From Candidatus Omnitrophota bacterium (GTDB taxonomy: Bacteria; Omnitrophota; Gorgyraeia; Velamenicoccales; Velamenicoccaceae), in NCBI GenBank assembly GCA_016235185.1, contig JACRLT010000012.1, positions 1 through 32,902 of the forward strand: 32,902 nucleotides of DNA. Direction: 5' to 3'. Below the pieces are notes generated by a model. The model searched no databases. It was not told where the DNA came from and worked only from the letters and a program-made list of their open reading frames with translations. Positions 22,917 through 31,344 of the stretch are shown piece after piece. Positions within the stretch are counted from its first letter, which is position 1, and each line of letters opens with the position of its first letter. Position numbers and translations under genes: made by a program.

Positions 22917-23915
22917 CTATTTATTGCTTTCCGGCTTGGCAAAGACCATGCGCCCGGCCTGCGTCTGCAGGACCGATGTGATCACCACGCGCAAATTCTG
23001 GCCGATATAGCGCCGCGCATCTTCAACAACTACCATTGTGCCGTCTTCCAGATACGCCACCGCCTGGTTATGTTCTTTACCTTCTTTCATAGGCCTTATC
23101 TCAATGGCCTCGCCCGGCAGCACAACAGACTTAAGCGCATTCGCCAACTCGTTGATATTCAACACCTTGATGCCCTGAAGTTCGGCGATACGATTTAAGT
23201 TAAAATCGACGGTAAAGATCTTGGCTTCCAGGAGTTTCGCAAGGCGCACGAGCTTGGCATCGACATCGCGAGTATCCGGAAAATCTTCTTCGTGCACAAC
23301 CAGGTTAAAACGAGAATCCCCTTGGATCAAGTGCAGGATCTCTAGGCCCCTTCTGCCCCTCTGGCGCTTGATCGAATCCGAGGAATCTGCAATAGTCTGG
23401 AGCTCCTTTAAAACAAAACGGGGCACGACAAGCCGCGCCTCGATAAAAGACGTCTTTATGATGTCCACTACCCTGCCGTCGATAATAGCGCTCGTATCCA
23501 GGACCACGGTATCCGTTTTTTCATCCTGCCGGCGGAATTTAACATAAGGGATGATCAGATTGAACTCGTCTCTGCCGCGAAGCGCGATAGCCATGCCCAG
23601 ATAAGCGAATGAGAGCGTCAATAGATACGCCGTGATATCGCGCATAGATTTATCCAAAGGAAAAATGGCAAAAAACGCCGACGTCATGAGCCTGGCGATC
23701 ACCAAGCCGAGGATCAGGCCGAACACTGCGCTCGATAGGCCGCGCACGGATATGCCCCGCATCCCGGCTTCCAGAAAAATTATCACAAGGCCGAAAATAA
23801 ATCCTCCTGCCAGCGTCCAGACGATATTGAAGTTATTTACATCGCCGACCTGATAACCTACCACCGTACAACAAAGAACAAAAAGTATCCTGATAAAAAG
23901 CATGGTCATATTCAT
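22917..23915 (-). CDS. Membrane-bound PIN/TRAM domain protein (YacL type)
   Basis: The 332-residue protein has four N-terminal membrane helices (about 4-22, 31-50, 58-80 and 95-112). A PIN nuclease-fold domain follows, with acidic residues in VVLDTSAIIDGRVVDI and TVDFNLNRIAE, and then a C-terminal TRAM RNA-binding domain (EHNQAVAYLEDGTMVVVEDA to the end). The role of YacL-type proteins is not settled; RNA cleavage or binding at the membrane is an inference from domains. The ATG at 23915 is chosen because GGGGAG lies 7 bases upstream. It overlaps the radA stop by 4 bp, and the in-frame GTG at 23930 is less likely. Confidence 0.88.
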   Translation of the reverse strand: MNMTMLFIRILFVLCCTVVGYQVGDVNNFNIVWTLAGGFIFGLVIIFLEAGMRGISVRGLSSAVFGLILGLVIARLMTSAFFAIFPLDKSMRDITAYLLTLSFAYLGMAIALRGRDEFNLIIPYVKFRRQDEKTDTVVLDTSAIIDGRVVDIIKTSFIEARLVVPRFVLKELQTIADSSDSIKRQRGRRGLEILHLIQGDSRFNLVVHEEDFPDTRDVDAKLVRLAKLLEAKIFTVDFNLNRIAELQGIKVLNINELANALKSVVLPGEAIEIRPMKEGKEHNQAVAYLEDGTMVVVEDARRYIGQNLRVVITSVLQTQAGRMVFAKPESNK

Positions 23916-25294
23916 AGATTTTCTCCCCACAGATTGTAAAATGCGCCTTTTAGGTCATCCACTGGGACAAGCGACATCCCGCCGGTTCCCAGCGACTTAC
24001 ATGCCTGATAATTGGTTCTTGGCAAAATACATTTTTTAAACCCGAGTTTCTGCGCCTCATTGATCCTTAAAAGTATGTTGGTAATGCTCCTGATTTCAGA
24101 GGCGAGGCCGACCTCTCCGACAACTACCGTATCAAAAGGTATTACCTTATCATAGTTACTTGAAGCCACGGCCAGGGAGATCGCCATATCCACAGCCGGG
24201 TCCTCAATCTTCATGCCGCCCACGACATTAACAAAAATATCCTTATCGAATAATTTTAAAGAAAGCCTCTTCTCTAAAACAGCTACCAAGAGGCTCAAGC
24301 GGTTATAGTCAATACCCTGGGCCTTCCTGCGGGTCACGCCAAAATTAGCCTTAGTCACAAGCGCCTGCACCTCGATCAAAATGGGCCTTGAGCCCTCGAC
24401 TATCGGCACCACTACGCTTCCGGAAACCTCTTTAGGCCGCTCGGCCAAAAAGATCTCCGAAGGATTTTTAACCTCGGATAAACCCGTAATACCCATTTCA
24501 AAAACACCGATCTCATTGGTTGAGCCGAATCTGTTCTTTATGACACGCAAAACCCTATAATTGGAAAACCTTTCTCCCTCGAAATAAAGGACAGTGTCGA
24601 CAATATGCTCCAATACGCGCGGCCCGGCGAGCGTGCCCTCCTTGGTGACATGGCCGATCAAAAGCATTGAAACGCCTGCCTGCTTTGCAAGCTGCGTCAA
24701 AATATTGGCGCACTCCCTGACCTGGCTGACGCTTCCTGCGCTCGAAGAAAGGGCTTGAGTATAGACCACCTGGATAGAATCTATGACAACCAGATCAGGC
24801 AGGAATTTCTTTATAAACTCCAAGACGCTGTCTATATCAGTCGCATTTACGATATAGAGGTTATCCGAAGCCTTGGAGTACAAGCGGTCAGAGCGCATCT
24901 TTGTCTGCCCGACAGACTCTTCGCCGCTTACGTAAAGGACTTTTTTCCCTTTTTCAGCAAGCTGATGGCTGATCTGGAGCGAGATCGTGGATTTTCCGAT
25001 GCCTGGATCCCCGCCGACAAGTATCACAGAACCGCGGACAATACCGCCGCCAAGCACCCTGTCTAATTCGATGATGCCTACCGGGACCCGGTCTTCTTCC
25101 TGGGATCTGACGCTGTGTAATAAAACTGGTTCGGAAATTCTTCCTGCGGTATAACTGCGCGGTTTATTAAGGACTTCTTCTTCTACAAAAGAGTTCCAGC
25201 TGGAACAATCCGGGCATTTACCTATCCATTTTAGAGAAGTATAGCCGCAATTCTGGCATACAAACGCAACCTTTGATCTTGTAACCTTGGGCAT
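23912..25294 (-). CDS. radA: DNA repair protein RadA (Sms)
   Basis: A branch-migration helicase that helps recombination. The 460-residue protein has the N-terminal zinc finger (C13, C16, C27, C30), Walker A GGDPGIGKST (94-103), LVVIDSIQ as Walker B, the RadA-specific KNRFG motif and a C-terminal Lon-protease-like domain beginning near RKAQGIDYNRL. The domain order is canonical. It lies just after mlaD (21-bp gap) rather than directly after clpC as in B. subtilis. Confidence 0.95.
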   Translation of the reverse strand: MPKVTRSKVAFVCQNCGYTSLKWIGKCPDCSSWNSFVEEEVLNKPRSYTAGRISEPVLLHSVRSQEEDRVPVGIIELDRVLGGGIVRGSVILVGGDPGIGKSTISLQISHQLAEKGKKVLYVSGEESVGQTKMRSDRLYSKASDNLYIVNATDIDSVLEFIKKFLPDLVVIDSIQVVYTQALSSSAGSVSQVRECANILTQLAKQAGVSMLLIGHVTKEGTLAGPRVLEHIVDTVLYFEGERFSNYRVLRVIKNRFGSTNEIGVFEMGITGLSEVKNPSEIFLAERPKEVSGSVVVPIVEGSRPILIEVQALVTKANFGVTRRKAQGIDYNRLSLLVAVLEKRLSLKLFDKDIFVNVVGGMKIEDPAVDMAISLAVASSNYDKVIPFDTVVVGEVGLASEIRSITNILLRINEAQKLGFKKCILPRTNYQACKSLGTGGMSLVPVDDLKGAFYNLWGENL

Positions 25295-25315
25295 CTTAAA
25301 CTCAAATCTATTTAA

Positions 25316-25957
25316 CTATTGAGCCTCTTTAGGCCTGTAAAGCAGTTTCCAGGGGTGTTTTTTAAGATCAGCGAACATCTCTTCAATATCCGTGTAGAGC
25401 TTGTCATCGGTAAACAGCTTGCCCATTGTACCTTTTCCTTCCAGAATACCGTTAAGGCTCGTCAATGTTGTCTGCAAGCTCGACAATGTATCCTTTGCCT
25501 GCAGCGCTATATCCTTGGCCAGATCCGTCACTTCCTGGACAGACGTTGGGTCTTCGCCTACCAGGCAATCGTTCTCTTTCATGACGTTCTTATAATCTTT
25601 TCCGGGTATGACTTCTAAGTACTTTTCGCCCAATAAACCCAACGTGTTGACCCAGGCGCGGGAATCTTTTGGGATCTGTATATCGCTGCCAAGCCATGTG
25701 GTCAAATAAACAACAGCCTTGCCGGTCTCGTCGTGTGTCAGCTTTATCTCTTTGACCTCGCCGATATCTACTCCGGCCAAACGCAGCGGCGCGCCGACCT
25801 TTATGCCGTTAGCAAAACCAAACGATACTTTCACGTGATAACCGTGTTTGATAACTTTAAAATCGCCTATCCACAGAACAAACCATGACAAAATGAGAAG
25901 ACCGATAAAAACGAATATGCCGACCTGTAATTCGAACGACTTGTTTTTGTCTGCCAT
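25316..25957 (-). CDS. mlaD: MlaD/MCE-domain lipid transport protein
   Basis: The 213-residue product has one N-terminal membrane helix (about 10-32) and a single MCE domain (HVKVSFGFANGIKVGAPLRLAGVDIGEVKEI, VYLTTWLGSDIQIPKDSRAWVNTLGLLGEKYLEV). A predicted helical tail (LAKDIALQAKDTLSSLQTTL) follows. MCE proteins form hexameric rings in the periplasm that pass phospholipid between MlaE and the outer membrane. The ATG at 25957 has AGGAG 8 bases upstream; a longer frame to 25996 has no such site and runs into the hairpin repeat. mlaB and mlaC are absent from the window. Confidence 0.9.
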   Translation of the reverse strand: MADKNKSFELQVGIFVFIGLLILSWFVLWIGDFKVIKHGYHVKVSFGFANGIKVGAPLRLAGVDIGEVKEIKLTHDETGKAVVYLTTWLGSDIQIPKDSRAWVNTLGLLGEKYLEVIPGKDYKNVMKENDCLVGEDPTSVQEVTDLAKDIALQAKDTLSSLQTTLTSLNGILEGKGTMGKLFTDDKLYTDIEEMFADLKKHPWKLLYRPKEAQ

Positions 25958-25992
25958 AGCATTTCTCCTTAATTTTGCCTTATCAAATCCTT

Positions 25993-26064
25993 CCATACAA
26001 AATTAACTCCGAAGCCTATCCCGAAAATATCCAAGGAGATTTTCGGGATGATTAGGCAAGGAGC
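25993..26064 (+). repeat. Interspersed hairpin repeat, copy B
   Basis: Plus-strand layout: AAAATTAACTCC, GAA, GCCTA, TCCCGAAAAT, loop, ATTTTCGGGA, bulge TGAT, TAGGC, AA, GGAGC. The inner stem is a perfect 10 bp whose sequence differs from copy A while the pairing is kept. It fills the gap between mlaF (stop at 26069) and mlaD. Confidence 0.8.
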
Positions 26065-26068
26065 AGCT

Positions 26069-26848
26069 TTAATCGCTATTCTTAACTATAGAGCTCTGGC
26101 CTTCAGTGATGGGGCCATGCGCCGCGCCTGTAATGAATTGGTGGACTATCGGGTTATGCGTGTAACGGATCTCATCAGGCGTGCCTTCTGCTATGATCTT
26201 GCCTTCATAAAGCATCGCTATTCTATCGGCCACCTTATAGGCGCTGCGCATATCGTGCGTGACCACAATTGAGGTGATCTTTAATTTATCATGCAGCTCG
26301 TCGATCAAAAGATTTATAGCGTCAGCTGTAATAGGATCAACGCCTGTTGTCGGTTCATCGTAAAGAATTATCTTGGGGCGCGTGCAGATGGCTCGCGCCA
26401 GGGCAACACGTTTCTTCATGCCGCCGCTTAGGTCCGCCGGCATGTAATTTTCTATCCCGTAAAGCCCTACGAGCGCCAAAGACTCTTTGACGCGCTCATC
26501 GATATCGGACTGTTTGGTGTCGGTATGTTCCCTGAAGATGAATCCCACGTTTTCGCCGACAGTCAGGGAATCAAAAAGCGCGCCGCCCTGGAAAACCAAG
26601 CCTATTTGAGTATGAAGTTCGTTAAGCTCTTTGCCTTTCAAAGAAAGCACATCCAGGCCTTCGACCTTCACTATACCTGCGTCAGGCTCTAGAAGACGCA
26701 CAATATGCTTTAGCGTCACGCTTTTGCCTACGCCCGAGCGGCCTATAATAACCTTTGTCTCGCCCTTTTCAACAGTCAGGGACATATGATCCAGGACCTG
26801 CTTGCCTGCCAGGTTTTTGGACACATCAATGAGTTCTATCATAGGCAT
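26069..26848 (-). CDS. mlaF: ABC transporter ATPase MlaF
   Basis: The cytoplasmic ATPase of the Mla phospholipid transporter, 259 residues. It has Walker A GRSGVGKSVTLKHI (about 36-49), signature LSGGMKKRVALARAI, Walker B ILYDEPTTGVDP and the switch region VVTHDMRS. LSGGM and TTGVDP are typical of MlaF and related lipid importers. It is flanked by mlaE (1-bp gap) and mlaD, supporting the assignment over other ABC classes. Confidence 0.93.
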   Translation of the reverse strand: MPMIELIDVSKNLAGKQVLDHMSLTVEKGETKVIIGRSGVGKSVTLKHIVRLLEPDAGIVKVEGLDVLSLKGKELNELHTQIGLVFQGGALFDSLTVGENVGFIFREHTDTKQSDIDERVKESLALVGLYGIENYMPADLSGGMKKRVALARAICTRPKIILYDEPTTGVDPITADAINLLIDELHDKLKITSIVVTHDMRSAYKVADRIAMLYEGKIIAEGTPDEIRYTHNPIVHQFITGAAHGPITEGQSSIVKNSD

Positions 26849-26849
26849 G

Positions 26850-27644
26850 TTACACCCAGAAAAAGTAAAATAATGCCGTGAAAAAGCAATCCGCCACTAT
26901 GATCAAAATAAAAGTGTTAACGACGGATTTTGTAGTTGCCTTGCCCACGCCTTCGGCCCCGCCTCTAACATTCAACCCTTCATAACAGGCTACAAGCGCG
27001 ATTATCATGCCGAAAAATACAGTCTTGATCAAACCCGTATAGAGATCTTTATATACCAGCGACTGAAATGTCATATTCATATACATGCTGGAGCGTATGC
27101 TCAAGCGGTAAACACAGATAAGATAACCGCCGTATATCCCTACGGCATTTGCAAATATTGTCAAAATAGGCATCACAAAGGTAAGGCTCAAGTAGCGCGG
27201 AACGACCAGGTACTTGATCGGATTAGAACCCAGGGTCGCTAAAGCATCGACTTGTTCGGTCACGCTCATGGTGCCCAGCTCTGCCGTGATGCCGGCCCCG
27301 CTGCGGCCGGCTACTATCAATGCTGTTATGACAGGCCCTAATTCTCGAGTAAGCGAAACCGCCACAATGCTGGCGATATATATTTCACTCGACATCTTCT
27401 GCATGATGTAGGCCGTCTGGAGCGCCATGATCATGCCGATGAAGAACTGGACGAGCAAGACAATAGGCAGGCTGTCTACGCCTATCTTTTTTGCCTGTTC
27501 GAAAACCCTCCTAAAACCGTAAGGCCTGGAAGGGATCAAACTGATAGTCTGGATCGTCAAGCTGAAAAGCCCGCCGAAGAAGTCAATGAAATTGACTACC
27601 TTTTCGCCGACAGCTATGTAAAAACTTTTTCTAGTCAGGAACAT
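26850..27644 (-). CDS. mlaE: ABC transporter permease MlaE
   Basis: The 264-residue integral membrane protein of the MlaE/YrbE family. An N-terminal amphipathic region is followed by about five membrane segments. Conserved ones include IVLLVQFFIGMIMALQTAYIM, the EFVxLxG-like RELGPVITALIVAGRSGAGITAELGTM stretch that couples to the ATPase, and GVGKATTKSVV near the C-terminus. It begins 9 bp after clpC. The gene order is mlaE-mlaF-mlaD, as in mlaFED-type operons but with the permease first. Confidence 0.92.
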   Translation of the reverse strand: MFLTRKSFYIAVGEKVVNFIDFFGGLFSLTIQTISLIPSRPYGFRRVFEQAKKIGVDSLPIVLLVQFFIGMIMALQTAYIMQKMSSEIYIASIVAVSLTRELGPVITALIVAGRSGAGITAELGTMSVTEQVDALATLGSNPIKYLVVPRYLSLTFVMPILTIFANAVGIYGGYLICVYRLSIRSSMYMNMTFQSLVYKDLYTGLIKTVFFGMIIALVACYEGLNVRGGAEGVGKATTKSVVNTFILIIVADCFFTALFYFFWV

Positions 27645-27653
27645 GAGTTTACC

Positions 27654-30080
27654 CTATGCGGAGAACTCCAGCTCTTCCCTGTCTTTCAGACGGCCGATCT
27701 TGACCAGCGCATTCTCTTTAACGCGGCCGGATATTATCGATTCGGCCAGAGGATCTTCGAGATAGCGCTGTATTGTGCGCTTTAAGGGGCGCGCGCCGAA
27801 TACAGGGTCAAAACCTTTTTCGATCAAAAAGTCTTTTGCGTCCTGGTCCAGCTCAAGCTTTATCTTCTGTTCAGACAACCTTTCTTGTACACCCCTCATC
27901 TCGATTTCTATTATTTTATAGAGGTCCTCTTTCTCCAGGGGACGAAAGACTATAACGTCGTCTGTCCTGTTCAGGAATTCAGGTTTAAACGTCCTTTTGA
28001 CCTCATCTAAGAGCTTTTCCTTCATCTGCTGATACGTTATATCCGATGTCTGCGCTTTAAAACCTAAAGAACCTTGCTTGCGCAAAAGCTCGGCGCCGAC
28101 ATTAGAGGTCATGATAATAATACAGTTCCTGAAATCCACCTTGCGGCCGTAGCTATCAGTCAGCCGGCCATCCTCTAAAACCTGCAGCAAGATATTAAAG
28201 ACGTCAGGATGGGCCTTCTCTATCTCGTCTAAAAGAATTACCGCGTAAGGCCTGCGACGTATCTTCTCCGTCAATTGGCCGCCTTCTTCATAACCAACAT
28301 AACCAGGAGGCGCGCCTACGAGCCTGGAGACATTGAACTTCTCCATATACTCCGACATATCCAATTGTATCAGCGCATTCTCGTCGCCGAACATATATTC
28401 TGCAAGGGCCCTGCCCAATAAAGTCTTTCCTACGCCCGTAGGGCCTAAAAAGATAAACGAACCGATGGGGCGGCGCGGGTCCTTGATGCCTGCGCGGGAA
28501 CGCCGAACAGCGTGTGCTATGGCCTTCAATGCCTCATCCTGCCCGATAACACGATTATGCAGCTGTTCCTCCAGCTTTAAAAGTTTTTCACCCTCTTTTT
28601 CCTCCAGGCGCACAATTGGTATGCCGGTGATCTTTGAAACTATCGTCGCTATATCTTCTTCTGTAACCTGCGGTCGGGACTTATCCCGCTCCTCCTGCCA
28701 GCCCTTCTTTTCTTCTTCCAGTTTCTGCCTGGCCTGGCGCTCCTGGTCACGCAGGGTCGCAGCCTTTTCAAAATCCTGATTTTTGATAAATACCTCTTTT
28801 TCTTTTCTTAACTCTTCGACGTTGATCTCCAGCTGTTTTAAGTGAGTCGGCGCAGTTAAAACCGCCAAACGCGCGCGGGAGCCGGACTCGTCTATAAGAT
28901 CAATGGCCTTATCAGGCAAGAAGCGGCCCGTCATGTACCTGTCGGAGAACTTGGCTGCGGCTATGATCGCCTCATCAAGATATTCTACGTTGTGATGCTG
29001 TTCATACCTGTCGCGAAGCCCTTTTAAGATCTCAATAGTCTCCTCCACTGAAGGCGGATCGACCATGATCGTCTGGAATCTGCGCTCAAGGGCAGCGTCT
29101 TTTTCTATATGTTTACGGTATTCATCCGGGGTAGTAGCGCCTATGCACTGTATCTCGCCGCGAGATAGAGCAGGCTTTAAAATATTGGATGCGTCGATCG
29201 CGCCTTCAGCTGCGCCTGCGCCGACTAACATATGGAGCTCGTCAATAAAGATCATGACGTCGCGCGAGCGTTTGATCTCGTCCATTACCGCCTTGATCCT
29301 TTCCTCAAACTGCCCTCTGTATTTTGTGCCGGCGATCATCAAGGCCAAGTCCATGACGATTATACGTTTGCTGCGCAGGATTTCTGGGACATTGCCCATA
29401 ATGATCTGCTGTGCCAGGCCTTCAACAATAGCGGTTTTTCCCACGCCAGCCTCACCCAGAAGCACCGGATTATTTTTTGTTCGGCGCGCCAGAACCTGTA
29501 CAACTCTCTCGATCTCGTTTTTACGGCCTATGACCGGGTCAAGCTTACCCTCTTTAGCCAATGTGGTTAGGTCCCGGCCAAAGGCATCCAGGGCGGGTGT
29601 CTTCGATTTTGACTGCGGCTGGGCCCCGCCTATTCCAGGAGTTACTGACCCGAGAAGTTCCATGATCTCGCTGCGCACACGGTTTAGATCAAGGCCTAAA
29701 TTAAGCAACACTTGAGAGGCCACGCCTTCGCCTTCACGGATAAGGCCTAAAAGAAGATGCTCGGTGCCGATATAATTGTGGCCGAGTGAACGCGCCTCTT
29801 CCGCGGCCAATTCCAAAGCTTTTTTGGAACGCGGGGTAAAAGGAACATCGCCCTGTATCTGCGTCGTCGGGCCCGGTTGGACAAGTTTTTCTACTTCCAG
29901 GCGGATGCTTTCCAAGCTTAAGCCGACCTTTTGCAAAACTGCTGCGGCCACGCCTTCGCCTTCTCGTATAAGTCCTAAAAGAAGGTGCTCGGTACCGATA
30001 TAATCGTGGTTAAAACGCCTTGCCTCTTCTTTGGCAAGGACAATGACTTTTCTCGCTCTTTCGGTAAAACGATTAAACAT
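27654..30080 (-). CDS. clpC: ClpC-type AAA+ unfoldase
   Basis: A Hsp100 unfoldase that feeds substrates to ClpP. The 808-residue protein has two Clp N repeats (about 3-67 and 79-143, each with GTEHLLLGLIREGEGVA), AAA+ module 1 (Walker A GEAGVGKT, 209-216), a middle region with a UVR-like helix pair (FIKNQDFEKAATLRDQERQA) and AAA+ module 2 (GPTGVGKTLLGRALAEY). The M-domain size fits ClpC, not ClpB. GGAGG lies 8 bases before the ATG. In Firmicutes McsB-marked phosphoarginine proteins are delivered to ClpC, and here mcsA and mcsB lie immediately upstream. clpP is not in the window. Confidence 0.95.
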   Translation of the reverse strand: MFNRFTERARKVIVLAKEEARRFNHDYIGTEHLLLGLIREGEGVAAAVLQKVGLSLESIRLEVEKLVQPGPTTQIQGDVPFTPRSKKALELAAEEARSLGHNYIGTEHLLLGLIREGEGVASQVLLNLGLDLNRVRSEIMELLGSVTPGIGGAQPQSKSKTPALDAFGRDLTTLAKEGKLDPVIGRKNEIERVVQVLARRTKNNPVLLGEAGVGKTAIVEGLAQQIIMGNVPEILRSKRIIVMDLALMIAGTKYRGQFEERIKAVMDEIKRSRDVMIFIDELHMLVGAGAAEGAIDASNILKPALSRGEIQCIGATTPDEYRKHIEKDAALERRFQTIMVDPPSVEETIEILKGLRDRYEQHHNVEYLDEAIIAAAKFSDRYMTGRFLPDKAIDLIDESGSRARLAVLTAPTHLKQLEINVEELRKEKEVFIKNQDFEKAATLRDQERQARQKLEEEKKGWQEERDKSRPQVTEEDIATIVSKITGIPIVRLEEKEGEKLLKLEEQLHNRVIGQDEALKAIAHAVRRSRAGIKDPRRPIGSFIFLGPTGVGKTLLGRALAEYMFGDENALIQLDMSEYMEKFNVSRLVGAPPGYVGYEEGGQLTEKIRRRPYAVILLDEIEKAHPDVFNILLQVLEDGRLTDSYGRKVDFRNCIIIMTSNVGAELLRKQGSLGFKAQTSDITYQQMKEKLLDEVKRTFKPEFLNRTDDVIVFRPLEKEDLYKIIEIEMRGVQERLSEQKIKLELDQDAKDFLIEKGFDPVFGARPLKRTIQRYLEDPLAESIISGRVKENALVKIGRLKDREELEFSA

Positions 30081-30103
30081 TCTTTAGTCCTCCGATTTAT
30101 AGC

Positions 30104-30191
30104 TAAGGGCTAATAGCATAGAGCCAAGAGTAAAATCTTTTTGCTTTTTTTTCTCCGCGCTTTGCCCTACGCCCTATGCTCTATGCCCTAT
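30104..30191. repeat. Heptanucleotide repeats in inverted arrangement upstream of clpC
   Basis: TAAGGGC, TAATAGC and ATAGAGC (30104-30124) are separated by 39 bp from GCCCTAC, GCCCTAT, GCTCTAT and GCCCTAT (30164-30191). GCATAGAGC and GCTCTATGC are exact inverted repeats. The layout parallels 17181-17226 and fills the gap between mcsB and clpC. Confidence 0.65.
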
Positions 30192-30193
30192 GC

Positions 30194-31243
30194 TTATTTT
30201 GTAATCCTCTCCCTTATTATCTGTGCCCGTTTTACATCCCGTTCATTTGCCGATAATTTTTTATTTTCGAGCTTCTGCAGATGCGCAGGCTGCGTCAAAA
30301 TAAAAAGCTCGTTTATAAGGCCGCGCTCTATGTCGCGGACTATTGCAAGGTCATTGCCAAGCCTTAGCATCGAAAGGAGTTCCACGGTCTCGTTGCTTGA
30401 AATGATGTGTGCGTTTTTCAGCGTACCGTAAGAACGCCACACCCTATCCTCGAGCAATTCTTTATGCTCGGCCAATAGCGACTCCCGCGCTTTTTCCTCG
30501 TGTTCTATGATCTGCTTTATGACACCTTTAATGTTACCGATGATCTCTTCTTCCTTCTGCCCCAAAGAGACCTGGTTGGAGATCTGGAAAAAATTACCCG
30601 AAGCCTGCGTCCCTTCGCCGTAGAGCCCGCGTGTGGTAAAGCTCAACTTCGCTATGGCCTCAAGGACTCGGTTTATCTGGCGTGTCATAACAAGCGCCGG
30701 CAAGTGCAGCATCACCGACCCCCTCATGCCGGTACCGGTATTAGTAGGACAGGCCGTTAGATACCCCAAATCCCTGCGTACCGCATAGGGCAGGAGTTCG
30801 GCTAGCCGGTTATCTATCATGTTCATAATATTCCAGGTACCGTCCAGGTCAAAACCCGACTCCATGACCTGCATGCGCAAGTGGTCTTCTTCGTTTACCA
30901 TGATCGCGATATTCTCGTCGGGTGTGACCAAAAGCGCTTTTTGGTTGGAGCGAGTGGCGTGCTCGGTGGACATAAGATGGCGCTCCACTAAAAACTGTTT
31001 ATCAACATTGTCAAAATCATCGAGCCTTAAAAAAAGACCGTCCCTTAGCAACTCTGTATTTTTAAATGCGTTTTCTGCCATGACAAGGACCTGCTCGGCG
31101 TCCTGCTTCTTGCCCCAATGAGGAAAAGGTATCTTGGTAAAATTGCGCGCTAAGCGGACACGCGAAGAGATGACAATGTCCGAATTCGGCCCAATGCCTT
31201 TAAGCCAACCGCTTGTCTGGCCGAGTAAGTCTTCAAATCTCAT
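30194..31243 (-). CDS. mcsB: Protein-arginine kinase McsB
   Basis: Phosphorylates arginine side chains of proteins, a degradation tag for ClpCP. The 349-residue protein has the phosphagen-kinase-type catalytic domain: SSRVRLARN (26-34), STEHATRS, MVNEEDHLRMQ, the nucleotide-binding CPTNTGTGMRGSVMLHLP and SNQVSLGQ. The C-terminal domain ends in RDVKRA (335-340), which matches the RDxxRA phosphoarginine-sensing motif of B. subtilis McsB. Both activity and allosteric control therefore appear kept. Length is standard. It is separated from mcsA by a 101-bp gap holding a hairpin repeat. Confidence 0.93.
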   Translation of the reverse strand: MRFEDLLGQTSGWLKGIGPNSDIVISSRVRLARNFTKIPFPHWGKKQDAEQVLVMAENAFKNTELLRDGLFLRLDDFDNVDKQFLVERHLMSTEHATRSNQKALLVTPDENIAIMVNEEDHLRMQVMESGFDLDGTWNIMNMIDNRLAELLPYAVRRDLGYLTACPTNTGTGMRGSVMLHLPALVMTRQINRVLEAIAKLSFTTRGLYGEGTQASGNFFQISNQVSLGQKEEEIIGNIKGVIKQIIEHEEKARESLLAEHKELLEDRVWRSYGTLKNAHIISSNETVELLSMLRLGNDLAIVRDIERGLINELFILTQPAHLQKLENKKLSANERDVKRAQIIRERITK

Positions 31244-31266
31244 TAATTTTGCCCCCTATAGTTCTT

Positions 31267-31337
31267 CCTTGCAAAATTAACTCCGAAGCCTAGACTAAAA
31301 ATATCGTAGAGATTTTTAGTCTGTTTAGGCAAGGAGT
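31267..31337 (+). repeat. Interspersed hairpin repeat, copy A
   Basis: Plus-strand layout: CCTTGCAAAATTA, ACTCC, GAA, GCCTA, GACTAAAAAT, 9-base loop, ATTTTTAGTC, bulge TGTT, TAGGC, AA, GGAGT. Outer 5-bp, middle 5-bp and inner 10-bp helices are all perfect. It lies between the mcsA stop and the mcsB start. Confidence 0.82.
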
Positions 31338-31344
31338 GACGTCT

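Noticed and set aside
30104-30191. Heptad arrays considered as a CRISPR or telomere-like array
   Set aside because: Units are 7 bp, imperfect, with no spacers and no cas genes nearby, and only a few copies.
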